DNA from: Actinomycetales bacterium
Lineage (GTDB): Bacteria; Actinomycetota; Actinomycetes; Actinomycetales; Dermatophilaceae
Length of the DNA stretch: 64,000 nt
Assembly (NCBI GenBank): GCA_016715285.1
Contig: JADKAO010000008.1
Span: 62,001 to 126,000, forward strand
Direction of reading: 5' to 3'
Position numbers and translations under genes: made by a program. The notes beneath the pieces were generated by a model, which saw only the letters and a program-made list of their open reading frames with translations, was not told the origin of the DNA and did no database searches. Below, piece after piece: positions 26,281-35,114 of the stretch. Position 1 is the first letter of the stretch; each line of letters opens with the position of its first letter.

Positions 26281-26660
26281 CAGCGTGCTCCGTTCGGGAA
26301 GTAGGGGGCGCCCCAGCCGATGTAGGTCGCGTTCCATTTGCGTTCGATCTCGGTCGCGGGGACGATCCCGATCTGACCGGGGATCGTGATGTCGGTCGAC
26401 GCGACGAGGCCGTCGCCGATGTACAGCGCGGCATGTCCCGCGCGGGACCGGGTTTTCCAGTACAAGACCGCACCCGGTGGCGGGTTCCGGTCCCCAGGGT
26501 GCTGCATGCTCGCGGGCGTGGCGTAGTAGTGGTCGATGGCGTACCTGGTGCCGACGGCGGACCAGCCGTAGGCGCGGGCCACGAACCCCAGGCAGCGTTT
26601 CAGCCACCCGGTCTGCCCAGTCCGCTCCTGGTTCCGTGCCCAGGCGATCGTCTGGTCCAC
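26280..26660 (-). CDS. NlpC/P60- or CHAP-like cell-wall hydrolase, possibly truncated
   Basis: The 126 residues contain a cysteine (GWLKRCLGFVARAYGW) and a histidine (RAGHAALYIGDGLVAST) spaced as in NlpC/P60-type cysteine peptidases. These cut peptidoglycan and often help conjugative elements cross the wall. There is no signal peptide. The GTG start at 26660 lies two bases from the island's 15-bp end repeat, so a longer N-terminal part was probably lost when the element end formed, or the gene naturally reads across it. Confidence 0.6.
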   Translation of the reverse strand: MDQTIAWARNQERTGQTGWLKRCLGFVARAYGWSAVGTRYAIDHYYATPASMQHPGDRNPPPGAVLYWKTRSRAGHAALYIGDGLVASTDITIPGQIGIVPATEIERKWNATYIGWGAPYFPNGAR

Positions 26661-26662
26661 GA

Positions 26663-26677
26663 CCTTCGGGCGCGCTT
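26663..26677. repeat. Third copy of the 15-bp tRNA-end sequence: right border of the island
   Basis: ccttcgggcgcgctt, identical to 1430-1444 and 2748-2762. To its left are element genes without the core motif TATGCCG; to its right the motif reappears at 26768. It is the likely distal attachment site of island part II or the scar of an IS481-type event. Confidence 0.6.
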
Positions 26678-26964
26678 CGTTCCTCGCGCCCCCGCTGGGG
26701 CCGGGATGACGGTGTGAACGGTTTTGGAGTCGGAAGGGCCAGCGTTCCTGTCACCTTGACTTTGGGTGGCGGCATATGATCGCACGCTCCGACGGGCCCC
26801 GCACTCGCTCGTCGGAGGCCGACTTGGTCATCAACTTGGCTGACCTGAAGGCTCCCAGCGCGTCCACCCAAAGCAACGTGGTGATTGCGCCCAAACAGAA
26901 TCTGACGATCACTGAGACCGCTGCCCAGTCAGAATTGTGGCCTGTGTCTCGACCGCGGGCGTCG
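26678..26964. other. Intergenic region at the island-core junction
   Basis: I see no supported gene. A short + strand frame here has no coding pattern. One CGGCATA motif lies at 26768-26774. Confidence 0.4.
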
Positions 26965-29766
26965 TCACTCAGCGACTGAGTACCCGCGGGGACATCTGCG
27001 CAGCAGACTCAGAGGCCACCGACAAAGCAAAACCTGCGGGCGCCTATGGAGCCTATTGCTCAGGTCCTTTAACGCTAGCTCGTACTGCGGCGCCCGCGGG
27101 TAGTCCCCGTGAGTCAAGACCGACACGAGGTATGCCGTCGGGTCGAGTTCGGCGGCATACCACTCGGCGTGTGTCGTCGTCGGCGGCAGCGGGAAGGAAC
27201 CGCCTGCCCTAAGGTCGGGGCGACCGAACACCGGGAAGCCAATGAAGTCCGTCAAGTGCCATAGCGAGATCCACTGGACCGTGGCTAGCGGACTGGCACG
27301 GGAGTGGAGCAGATCAGTTTTGCCCCAGTCCCTCTCCCAAGGGTCGCGCCCCCAGAGGCTGGCCGCTTCGACTGGTGCACTGGTGAGGACTTCCGGGCCG
27401 AAGAGTTCAGGGAAGATTCGACTGAAGTACGCGCGCAACTGGATGCCGTAGGTGAGCAAAGCGATCCGCTCGAGTCGAGGTGTCTTCGAGTTCGGCTTAC
27501 AGGTCGTCTGGTCGACGACCGGGCTTGTGTCTTGGGAGACGACAAGGACAGCGGCGACACACAGAGCGGCGCCGAGGGAGTGAGCCGAGAGGATGACCTT
27601 TCGACCCTGATCGGTGCTCTCATTGATCCGGCCGACGATTTCCGGCACAGCCCGCTCGCCGTAGCACGGGGGGCCGAGTGGGTGGGCCGCGCGCGGGACG
27701 AGGCAGGCAAGGTCCCAAAGGAGCCCAAGCGGTCGGCGCGGTTCATCACCGACTCCGGCGGCGCCGAGTAGTGCGAGCGAGCCGAGCGTGACCACGACAA
27801 GGTGGGCGCCCGAGACGAGGGTCGGCCACAGTTCGTTGCCGCCGAAACCGCGTCCAACCGTCACCGCGATCCAGGAGATGAGGATGCAGACGAGCAACAG
27901 GCCCAGCAATCGCTCGGCCCGGTGGGTCATCGTCGCGAAGGCCCGCTTCGACCGCACTGCCGCCGCCGCCGGAGTCCCCTGCCACAGCGCAGGCTCCGTG
28001 TCGCCGAAGGGAGCACTCGACGCCCAATCCGGGACCTTGCGCCAGCTGGATACCCACATAATGCCCACGACGACGATCATCAGCAGGATCCCGCCAGCGC
28101 TAACCAGGCTCGTCCACCCGTAGAGCTGCGGCAGGACGAGGAGCGGCCCCGTCGCGTACGTCGATGGCGCGCCCTCGATGCCCTCAAGGCGTTCGGGCAG
28201 GTTGCTGGCTGGCCGATCCCCGTTGAGCAGGTCACCAGCGGCCATCGCGAGCGCACTTGTCGCCATAAAAGCGAGGAAGCAAGCGAGCGCCAGGAAAACC
28301 CCAGGGCCACGCCCCGCCCACGCCGCATGCCGGCGCTCACTCCAGGTCGGCGTCGAGGCGGCGCAGCTCGTCGGCGAGGTGCCGGTGCTCGCGTCGGACC
28401 CGCGCGAGCCGACGGCAAGCAGGCCGAGGGCAACGGCCGCCGCACCGAGCAGCCACCACTGGTGCTGCTGGACGGTGTCGGGTCCGGGTAGGGCGCAAAG
28501 CGGCGCCGCAACGAACCCGGCCAGCAGGCAGGACACGAGCGACCACTGCAGGTTGTGCTTGGGCAGCGCGGCGACACGGCGCACGGTCATCGCGGCGGCG
28601 ACGAGCGCGATTCCTGCTCCGGTCAGCAGTTGGATGGTCGGCCCGGACGTGCTCAGAGCAGCGGAACCGTCCTTCGGGGCTGCGAGGTCCGACTGGCTCG
28701 CGACGACGAAGAAGGCCACGTACGCTACGACAGCCAAGATGACCGACCATTTGACCCAGCGCCTAGCGCGCTGAGTGGCATTCAGGTCCGATGTGACATC
28801 GGCAGCGAGTGGCCCGAGGAGCGAAAGGAGAACGACCGACGCGGCGAGCGCGACGCCGGCCACGATACAAATCACCATGGCCCAACCGCCCCCGACGCTT
28901 TGGAGCAGGTGCAGGCAGCACATGAGGACCACGAGCGCACCCGACGCGGCCGCGTGCAGCGCGGCCGAAGCTGCGCGTACCGGCGAGTGATTCCAGAAGT
29001 TCGGGGTGGTGAGCATCGGCCATCGGATCACTGCGTCCTCGTCGGAGGCGCTCCCACCGGTCGCCGCGGGAGACGTGCGCCTCATTGCCGGCGCGGCGCG
29101 ATCGAAGGCGGCGCCCGTTCGGGTTGACAGGATCCATAAGGATAGGACGAGCAGGAGTGGGACAATGCTGGTGACAGCCATCCTTTGCCCTGTGTTCCAT
29201 GAGTTGAGCGAGTCGGCCCAGTCCGGCATCTTCGTGCATGCGGGCTTGCCCTTCGCCGGTTGGCACTGCAGCCCGACGAGGTCGACGAAGACGACCGTGG
29301 CAGTCGCGACGGTCATGAGGGTCAGGACCAAGGCGGCATATCGGAAGATCCAGGCGCCGCCGGCGTGCCTGCGCCGCCACACTGAGTCTTCCTGCAGGGC
29401 TCCCGGGGGTACGTGGCCCGGATAGAGCCGGCGACTCCAGTAGGCGACGTTGACGAGGGCGAATGGGATGAGCAGCCCCCAGAGCAGGTTGACAACAACC
29501 GCGACGAGCTTGCCGGCCAACCCCTTTCCGCCGAGCGTCGTGCGGCTCAGGCCTCCCCACGAATATGCCTCTCGCTCAACCCAATCCGGGGTGTGCCCAC
29601 GCTCTCCTGGGGATGGATTCGCGGCCGCGGCCTTGCGCCGCCAGAAGCCGCCAAGCCGGTCGCCAGTGATCTCTTCGACGGCATCCTCGGGCAGGTCAAG
29701 CATCGACTGCGGCGACGTATTGTTGATCCCGTGCACGCGCAGCTCTAGGGTCTTCGGCACGCTCAT
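26965..29766 (-). CDS. Large membrane protein with an alpha/beta-hydrolase fold split by a membrane domain
   Basis: This is 933 residues from ATG 29766 (AGGAG five bases upstream). The N-terminus (LELRVHGINNTSP) looks like the first strand and oxyanion loop of lipase-type alpha/beta hydrolases. Then come about ten membrane helices, for example near residues 85, 130, 200, 290, 350, 400, 440, 500, 570 and 640. The nucleophile elbow (VILSAHSLGAALCVAA) follows near residue 725, and a late histidine (SVLTHGDYPRAPQYE) could complete a Ser-Asp-His triad. A membrane-bound lipase or esterase is the best guess; the substrate is unknown. It carries core TATGCCG motifs, so it belongs to the host. Confidence 0.6.
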   Translation of the reverse strand: MSVPKTLELRVHGINNTSPQSMLDLPEDAVEEITGDRLGGFWRRKAAAANPSPGERGHTPDWVEREAYSWGGLSRTTLGGKGLAGKLVAVVVNLLWGLLIPFALVNVAYWSRRLYPGHVPPGALQEDSVWRRRHAGGAWIFRYAALVLTLMTVATATVVFVDLVGLQCQPAKGKPACTKMPDWADSLNSWNTGQRMAVTSIVPLLLVLSLWILSTRTGAAFDRAAPAMRRTSPAATGGSASDEDAVIRWPMLTTPNFWNHSPVRAASAALHAAASGALVVLMCCLHLLQSVGGGWAMVICIVAGVALAASVVLLSLLGPLAADVTSDLNATQRARRWVKWSVILAVVAYVAFFVVASQSDLAAPKDGSAALSTSGPTIQLLTGAGIALVAAAMTVRRVAALPKHNLQWSLVSCLLAGFVAAPLCALPGPDTVQQHQWWLLGAAAVALGLLAVGSRGSDASTGTSPTSCAASTPTWSERRHAAWAGRGPGVFLALACFLAFMATSALAMAAGDLLNGDRPASNLPERLEGIEGAPSTYATGPLLVLPQLYGWTSLVSAGGILLMIVVVGIMWVSSWRKVPDWASSAPFGDTEPALWQGTPAAAAVRSKRAFATMTHRAERLLGLLLVCILISWIAVTVGRGFGGNELWPTLVSGAHLVVVTLGSLALLGAAGVGDEPRRPLGLLWDLACLVPRAAHPLGPPCYGERAVPEIVGRINESTDQGRKVILSAHSLGAALCVAAVLVVSQDTSPVVDQTTCKPNSKTPRLERIALLTYGIQLRAYFSRIFPELFGPEVLTSAPVEAASLWGRDPWERDWGKTDLLHSRASPLATVQWISLWHLTDFIGFPVFGRPDLRAGGSFPLPPTTTHAEWYAAELDPTAYLVSVLTHGDYPRAPQYELALKDLSNRLHRRPQVLLCRWPLSLLRRCPRGYSVAE

Positions 29767-29904
29767 GTCTGCTCCTGGGAGTCGGGGCGTCATGACCTTC
29801 AGGCGTCATGCTCGTACAAATGGGACAGGCGCGGATACAGAACCGGCCGGTAACCCGCTGACAACTCGGCGGCGATGTCGGTTGTGCCTCGGTCGAGCCC
29901 GGTG

Positions 29905-30180
29905 TCACCACCGTTGGGCCCCTGAGTGGGCGGGACGGCATACCGCAGGTGGGTGGCGACGGAGAACCGTGGCAATCCGCAGGTCGAGATCGCGCACCGA
30001 AAGCGGTTTTCTCACGAAGTCGTCGGCGCCCGTTCCTTCGGGGCGTGTTCCAACTCCGCACGGTGTGGGTTGGACGACCCAATGCCCTCGTTGGACCCAG
30101 ACGGGCCATGTGCAGCCGATTGTCAGCGGGTGGTTGTCCGCCGTCCTCAGACCTCGGTTGACGACGCCACGTGAGGTCAC
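29905..30180 (-). pseudogene. Response regulator receiver-domain remnant
   Basis: The segment GADDFVRKPLSVRDLDLRIATVLRRHPP matches the end of an OmpR-type receiver domain, including the conserved lysine-proline pair. The phosphorylation site and the output domain are missing, and the surrounding reading is random. It overlaps the start of the decayed kinase fragment on the other strand. This is a remnant of a two-component system. Confidence 0.55.
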
Positions 30181-30479
30181 TCTTTACGCTGCTCGCGCCC
30201 ATCTGTCAGAGTTCGACCAGTGGGTTCGGGGGCACGGCATGGCTGGGTCTCCTCGTCATCACCCTCCAGGCGGCCACGCTGGCCTGGCGCCGCACCTATC
30301 CGATCGCGATGTTCGTGATCATCGGACTCGCCTGCGCTTCCACGGCCGGACTGACGACGCAGATGCGGTTCTTAGACCTCGCGCTCCTCTTCGCCCTGTA
30401 CGCCGTCTACGCCGTCTCCGCGTATGCCGGGTCATAGATCGCCCGTCGCCTCGCCTTGGCCATCGTGATCGTCGCCTAA
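30171..30479 (+). pseudogene. Histidine kinase N-terminal membrane fragment
   Basis: The reading LGLLVITLQAATLAWRRTYP, then IAMFVIIGLACASTAGLTTQ, resembles the N-terminal four-helix sensor region of actinobacterial NarL-type histidine kinases. A TAG at 30435-30437 interrupts it, and the same frame continues (IARRLALAIVIVA) to a TAA at 30477-30479. No kinase domain follows. It is decayed by nonsense mutation and truncation. Confidence 0.6.
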
Positions 30480-30583
30480 ATCGAGGTTAAGCCTTCCTTG
30501 CTTTCCGGCTCCATATCCACTAATGCAGGTGACGGGTTGGCAACGGACCGGCTACGGGCGGCGTTCACGGGTAGATCCCACTT

Positions 30584-31987
30584 ATGCTGTCCGACTGTGA
30601 ACCCACTTCGGTCCGCGATGTGAAGCGGTTTGTCAACGGCGTCCTTGTGGGCGGCCGGTACAAGCTCGACAGCCTGATTGCCTCCGGGGGCATGGGTGAC
30701 GTCTGGCGCGCGGATGACACGACGCTCGCGCGCACCGTTGCCGTCAAGATCATGCGGCCTGACACATCTGCCGAGCCGGTCTTCGCGCAGCGGTTCCACG
30801 AAGAGGCCCTGCTCACCGCGGGTCTCTCGCACCACAACATCGCCACGCTCTTCGACTACGGCGTTCACGAAAACGTCGCCTATATCGTCATGGAACTCGT
30901 CGAGGGTCACTCGCTCGCCAAGGAGATCCGCGAGCGGGGTGCCTTCGACCCAGCCCGGGTGCGCTCAATCGTCGGCCAGATGGCGCTCGCCCTCAATGCC
31001 GCTCATGAGGCCGGCGTCATCCACCGGGACATCAAGCCCGCAAACGTCTTGCTCACCGAAGACGGCGTCGTCAAGCTCACCGATTTCGGCATCGCCCGCG
31101 CCGCCAACGCATCCGGCCTAACCAAGACTGGCGAAGTCCTCGGCACCCCCCATTACCTCAGTCCCGAGCAAGCGCTCGGCCGCACCGCCACGGCCGCGAG
31201 CGACCTTTACGCCCTCGGCGTCGTCGCCCATGAGCTGCTCACCGGGCGCCGCCCCTTCGACCGCGACACCCCCGTCGCCACCGCGCTCGCGCACATCACC
31301 GAGCCGATGCCGACCCTCCCGTCGACTGTGCCCACTGACGTGGTCGAGGTCATCAGCCGTTGCCTGTCTAAGGAACCCTCTGGTCGCCCCGCCTCAGCTC
31401 GCGAGGTCGCCACCGCACTCGGGATGTCCTGGGTCGAGATTCAGGTCCCTCGACCGCACATCGGCGACCTCACCCGGGTCGCGATCCCGTCGGAGGCCAA
31501 GCTGATCGACCTCATGATCCGCCCCGGCTCGCGGGTCCTCGACGCCGGTTGTGGCGCTGGGCGTCTCGGTGGCGCGCTCGCAGCGCTTGGCCATCATGTG
31601 GTCGGGATCGATATCGACCCCGACATGGTCGCGGCAGCGAAGTCATCTGCCCCGGGAGCGAAGTGGATCCAGGGCGACCTCACGGAACTCAGCCTCGAAC
31701 TCCTCGACGAGAGCGTCCCCTTCGACGCGATCGCGTGGATCAGCAGCGGCATCCTCGCGCTCGACCCGATGAACCGGTCCGAAGTCTTCCGTCGCCTCGC
31801 AACGTGCTGCTCGCCTCGCGGCCGGATCGTGGTCGAGTTCCGCACCGACGGCGGCTACTCCTACCAACAGTTCCGCGACGACTTCCTGGCGGCGGGGTTA
31901 GTGCCCGACGTCGGCTTCTCCGGCTGGGACCTGCGCCCGTATGCCGTGGAAGCGCTCAGCACGGTCGTCATCCTCTCCCGCCGCTAG
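30584..31987 (+). CDS. Ser/Thr protein kinase fused to a SAM-dependent methyltransferase
   Basis: 467 residues with two domains. Residues about 24-285 form a complete Hanks-type kinase: glycine loop (SLIASGGMGDVW), VAVKIM lysine near 54, HRDIKPANVL near 146, DFG near 167, and GTPHYLSPEQA. Residues about 295-467 form a class I methyltransferase: LDAGCGAGRLGGALAALG (motif I near 317), VVGIDIDPDMV, and GRIVVEFRTDGGYSYQQF. There is no membrane helix or PASTA repeat, so it is cytosolic. The usual bacterial family has a membrane anchor and sensor part in place of the methyltransferase. The kinase may control methylation in cis, or both may act on one target. The nearby genes give no substrate hint. 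Confidence in both domains is high. Confidence 0.88.
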   Translation: MLSDCEPTSVRDVKRFVNGVLVGGRYKLDSLIASGGMGDVWRADDTTLARTVAVKIMRPDTSAEPVFAQRFHEEALLTAGLSHHNIATLFDYGVHENVAYIVMELVEGHSLAKEIRERGAFDPARVRSIVGQMALALNAAHEAGVIHRDIKPANVLLTEDGVVKLTDFGIARAANASGLTKTGEVLGTPHYLSPEQALGRTATAASDLYALGVVAHELLTGRRPFDRDTPVATALAHITEPMPTLPSTVPTDVVEVISRCLSKEPSGRPASAREVATALGMSWVEIQVPRPHIGDLTRVAIPSEAKLIDLMIRPGSRVLDAGCGAGRLGGALAALGHHVVGIDIDPDMVAAAKSSAPGAKWIQGDLTELSLELLDESVPFDAIAWISSGILALDPMNRSEVFRRLATCCSPRGRIVVEFRTDGGYSYQQFRDDFLAAGLVPDVGFSGWDLRPYAVEALSTVVILSRR

Positions 31988-32041
31988 TCCGCGACGGAGC
32001 ACCTCCGGTCTAAAACAGCTCTGCCGCAGTCGAGTTTCGCG

Positions 32042-32857
32042 CTAGTCGTCGGTGAGTCCGAGGGTCTCCGGCGCTAGCGTCTCCTTCGCCTGGCTAAACC
32101 GCACCCCCACGAGCCGCCCCGCCTCGTCCAGGTCCACGGTGATCCACCCGGGGTCCGGGTCAGCTCCGGTGACCGCGGCCACTTCCCCATCGCGCAGGTC
32201 CCGCAAGGCGAGGTATGCCGTGTCGCTCGCCTCGTCGTATCTCAGCGCTAGCCGCTCTGCACCGCCACCTGCCCCGCCATCTGCGCCACCGCCGCCACGA
32301 CCCGACCGCGCCACCCCTGGCCGAGCCTCCGGCAACTCCACCGGACCGAGCAGGTGGATCCACCGGTGGTCTTGTTGACCGGGCAGCCTCTCCAACTCCT
32401 GGACCAACGGCATTGTGCCCGAAGCTAACTCACGAAGGCAGGCTTCCACGGCCTGCCGGTCGGTGAAGCTATGGAGGCGCTCCGTGCGGGTCTTGAGTTC
32501 GCCCGGGGCCTGCGCGCCACGAAGCAGCAACACCGTGAGGAGGGCGCGCTCCGGTGCGCCGACGCCGAACGCCTCGAGCGCCTCGGTGAGCCGCTGCTTG
32601 TATTTGACCGCCCGCGCCCCAGAGTCCGCGCGCACGAGCCGGATGAGCTGCCGGTTCTGCAGGCGCAAGGTGACCTCGACCAGGAGGTTGTCGTCGTATT
32701 CGACGATCGGGTCGCGGCTTGTGCTCTGGTTGCAGGCCAGCCGCAGCGAGTTGAGCGTCATGGGATAGCTCGCGGGGACGGTGATCTCCTTCTCCATCAG
32801 CGAGCCGAGCACGCGTTGTTCCTGAGGGTCAAGTGTTGGCAGCGCCGCGGTGTCCAT
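32042..32857 (-). CDS. YceH (DUF480) protein fused to a DUF2283 domain
   Basis: 271 residues. Residues 1-175 match the YceH family of tandem winged helices (DPQEQRVLGSLMEKEITVP, YPMTLNSLRLACNQSTSRDP, ERALLTVLLLRGAQAPGEL). After a glycine-rich linker (about 185-202) the C-terminal 65 residues match DUF2283 (LRYDEASDTAYLALRD, DPGWITVDLDEAGRLVGV). The function of both domains is unknown. It converges with the kinase-methyltransferase gene and starts back to back with the region leading to the amidohydrolase. Confidence 0.82.
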   Translation of the reverse strand: MDTAALPTLDPQEQRVLGSLMEKEITVPASYPMTLNSLRLACNQSTSRDPIVEYDDNLLVEVTLRLQNRQLIRLVRADSGARAVKYKQRLTEALEAFGVGAPERALLTVLLLRGAQAPGELKTRTERLHSFTDRQAVEACLRELASGTMPLVQELERLPGQQDHRWIHLLGPVELPEARPGVARSGRGGGGADGGAGGGAERLALRYDEASDTAYLALRDLRDGEVAAVTGADPDPGWITVDLDEAGRLVGVRFSQAKETLAPETLGLTDD

Positions 32858-33029
32858 GGTCTATATGTAGCGTGCCCCGGGCGCAAAGTGGGAGCACCTG
32901 CGCAGCGGCGGTCCCACCAGGCGGCTGCGGCGTACTGTCAGGGCAGTTCCACCGGCGATTCGATACCCAGCGCCGACGCGTGACCCCGTCAACCGGTATC
33001 GATAGGGAGGGCATGTCAAGGGGAGTGAG

Positions 33030-34730
33030 GTGACCGAGGTGACTGAGATGGGCGCGACTGCCGAACTCGTGGTGCGCCAGGCGCGGATCGTGCCGCTCGG
33101 CGGTCCCGGGCTGGGCCCGTTCGCCAGCGCGACAGCCGCCGCGCGCGCCGAGTTGGTCGATGTGCGTGTGAGTGGGGGCCGGGTTGTCTCGGTCGAGCCT
33201 TCGGTCGCCGATCCGGCGGGTTCCCGTGTGGCCCCGCAGTCGTCGGGGTTGTTGACCGCGCCCGTGCGGATGATCGACGCAGACGGGCGCTGGCTGATCC
33301 CCGGGTTGTGGGACCAGCACGTGCACTTCACCCAGTGGGCGGTGACCGCTGCCCGGCTGGATACGTCCGGGACGTCGAGTGCCGAGGATGTGCTCGCTCG
33401 CGTGCAGGGGCGGCTCGCTGCTATGGGGCGAGCTGGGAGCGGCGGTGCCGCGGGCAGGGGGAGCGGCGCTGGCGCTGGGGCTGGGAGTGGGATCGGCGCT
33501 GGGACTGGGGGCACGGCATACCCGGTCGTGCAGGGCTTTGGGCATCGCACCGCGACCTGGCCGCGGCAGCCCACCGTCACCGAACTCGACGCGATCTCCG
33601 GCGAGTATGCCGTCGTGCTGATCAGCGGGGACGCGCACCACGGCTGGCTCAACACCAAAGCCCTTGCGCTGCTGGGGGTTCCGTGGCGGGACACGGTGCT
33701 GGCCGAAGACGAGTGGTTTGCGGTGTTCGAGCGGCTGGCGACGCTGCCGGGTGCCAGCGAGGCGGCAGAAATCGCTGTGCGACAGGCGGTCACGGCTGCT
33801 CATGCGCGTGGCGTCGTCGGGATCGGCGACATGGAGTGGGACGCCAACGAGATCACCTGGCCCCGGCGTTGGGAGTCGGGGCTGCGGAGTTTGCGAGTGC
33901 GGACCGCGGTCTATCCCGAGCGCCTCGACGCGGTTGTGGCAGCAGGCTTGCGGACGCGGGATTGCCTTGTGCCGGAGTCGGATCGGCTCGCGATGGGTCC
34001 GCTCAAGGTCATCACCGATGGGTCGCTGAATACGCGGACAGCCTGGTGCTGTGAGCCGTATGCCGATGCGCTGGGCGGCGAACGCGGCACGCCGAATATC
34101 GCGGGGCCCGACCTCGCCGAGTTGCTCGGTCGCGCGACGGCGGCCGGGCTCGACGTTGCGGTGCACGCTATCGGTGACGCGGCGATGGACTCGGCCCTGA
34201 CCGCGATCGAGCGGGTGGGTGCGCGGGGGTCGATTGAGCATGCTCAGCTGGTTAGTGCGGCTGATCCGGCACGGATGGCGCGCCTCGGGATCGCCGCGAG
34301 CGTGCAGCCGGCGCACCTGTGGGATGACCGGGACGTGACGATGCAGTGCTGGCCCGACCGGAGCGATCGCGTCTATGCCTTCCGGTCAGTCCTCGATGCG
34401 GGCGTGATGCTCGCGCTCGGCTCGGACGCCCCGGTGTCCCCGCTCGACCCGTGGCTGGCCATTGCGGCCGCTGTTCACCGCACGGCCGACGCGCGGCCGC
34501 CGTGGCATCCCGAGCAGGCCCTGAGTGCGCGGGAGGCGCTCGCGGCGAGTGTCGACGGCCAGGGCACGGTGCGAGTTGGGTCGCGGGGCGACGTGGTGTT
34601 GGTGGATGCCGACCCGCTGGGAGGTGACCCGGGGGACGTGGCTGGGCACACGGCATACCTGCGGGGTATGCCGTGCGCCCTCACCATCGTGGGCGGCGAG
34701 GTCGTGTGGAGCGACGGTGTGATTGCGTGA
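33030..34730 (+). CDS. Metal-dependent amidohydrolase (YtcJ-like, Amidohydro_3)
   Basis: 566 residues of the amidohydrolase superfamily, which hydrolyse C-N bonds with a metal centre. Metal-site signatures appear in order: LWDQHVHFTQW, GDAHHGWLNTKAL, VVGIGDMEWD, VAVHAIGDAAMDSAL, SIEHAQLVSAADPA and LALGSDAPVSPLDPW. Near residues 135-165 there is a Gly/Ala/Ser-rich insertion (about 30 residues), unusual inside this fold. Starts at GTG 33030, GTG 33039 or ATG 33048 are possible; GGGGAG sits four bases before the first. The substrate is unknown. Confidence 0.88.
   Translation: MTEVTEMGATAELVVRQARIVPLGGPGLGPFASATAAARAELVDVRVSGGRVVSVEPSVADPAGSRVAPQSSGLLTAPVRMIDADGRWLIPGLWDQHVHFTQWAVTAARLDTSGTSSAEDVLARVQGRLAAMGRAGSGGAAGRGSGAGAGAGSGIGAGTGGTAYPVVQGFGHRTATWPRQPTVTELDAISGEYAVVLISGDAHHGWLNTKALALLGVPWRDTVLAEDEWFAVFERLATLPGASEAAEIAVRQAVTAAHARGVVGIGDMEWDANEITWPRRWESGLRSLRVRTAVYPERLDAVVAAGLRTRDCLVPESDRLAMGPLKVITDGSLNTRTAWCCEPYADALGGERGTPNIAGPDLAELLGRATAAGLDVAVHAIGDAAMDSALTAIERVGARGSIEHAQLVSAADPARMARLGIAASVQPAHLWDDRDVTMQCWPDRSDRVYAFRSVLDAGVMLALGSDAPVSPLDPWLAIAAAVHRTADARPPWHPEQALSAREALAASVDGQGTVRVGSRGDVVLVDADPLGGDPGDVAGHTAYLRGMPCALTIVGGEVVWSDGVIA
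34649..34675. repeat. Inverted pair of the TATGCCG motif
   Basis: CACGGCATACC, five bases, then GGTATGCCGTG: perfect 11-bp arms inside the 3' part of the amidohydrolase gene. Similar pairs are at 27129-27161, 42149-42182, 52211-52235, 58942-58961 and 63533-63605. Confidence 0.8.
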
Positions 34731-34810
34731 CCCAGCCGACCCGTGCCTGACCACGTTGGACTGGCCCGGCGCCGCCTAACGCGCCCCGGTGTCGCTTGTC
34801 TGCCGTTGTG

Positions 34811-34890
34811 AGGCCAGGCAAGCGCGCCTCAGGCCGGGCAAGCGCGCCTCAGGCCAGGCAAGGGGTCCTGAGGCCAGGCAAGCGAACGGG
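34811..34890. repeat. Four-copy 20-bp tandem repeat
   Basis: Four consecutive 20-bp units begin aggccaggca (one has aggccgggca), the first two ending agcgcgcctc and the later two diverging. It lies between the amidohydrolase gene and the TetR unit. No role is apparent. Confidence 0.8.
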
Positions 34891-35114
34891 TAGCGCGGGC
34901 ATCATTCGGATCCGGCGGCGTCGAATCCGGTTGGTGCGCAAGGCAAGGGGTAGGTCATGAGGGAAGCTCCGTGGACTCAACCCCTGCTTGAGGCCACGGG
35001 GCTTCGCCTACCCCGGCGCGCCGGAGGCGGGCGACAAGGCTGGCGTCTCGCTCACCAAGGGCTGAGCCGCCCGACTGGAGCCGGCCTCACGCGATGCTCC
35101 CCAACCGGCTCGGC

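Noticed and set aside
26776..26979. Small + strand gene at the island border
   Set aside because: It has no ribosome-binding site, no recognisable motif, and overlaps the 3' end of the membrane hydrolase gene.
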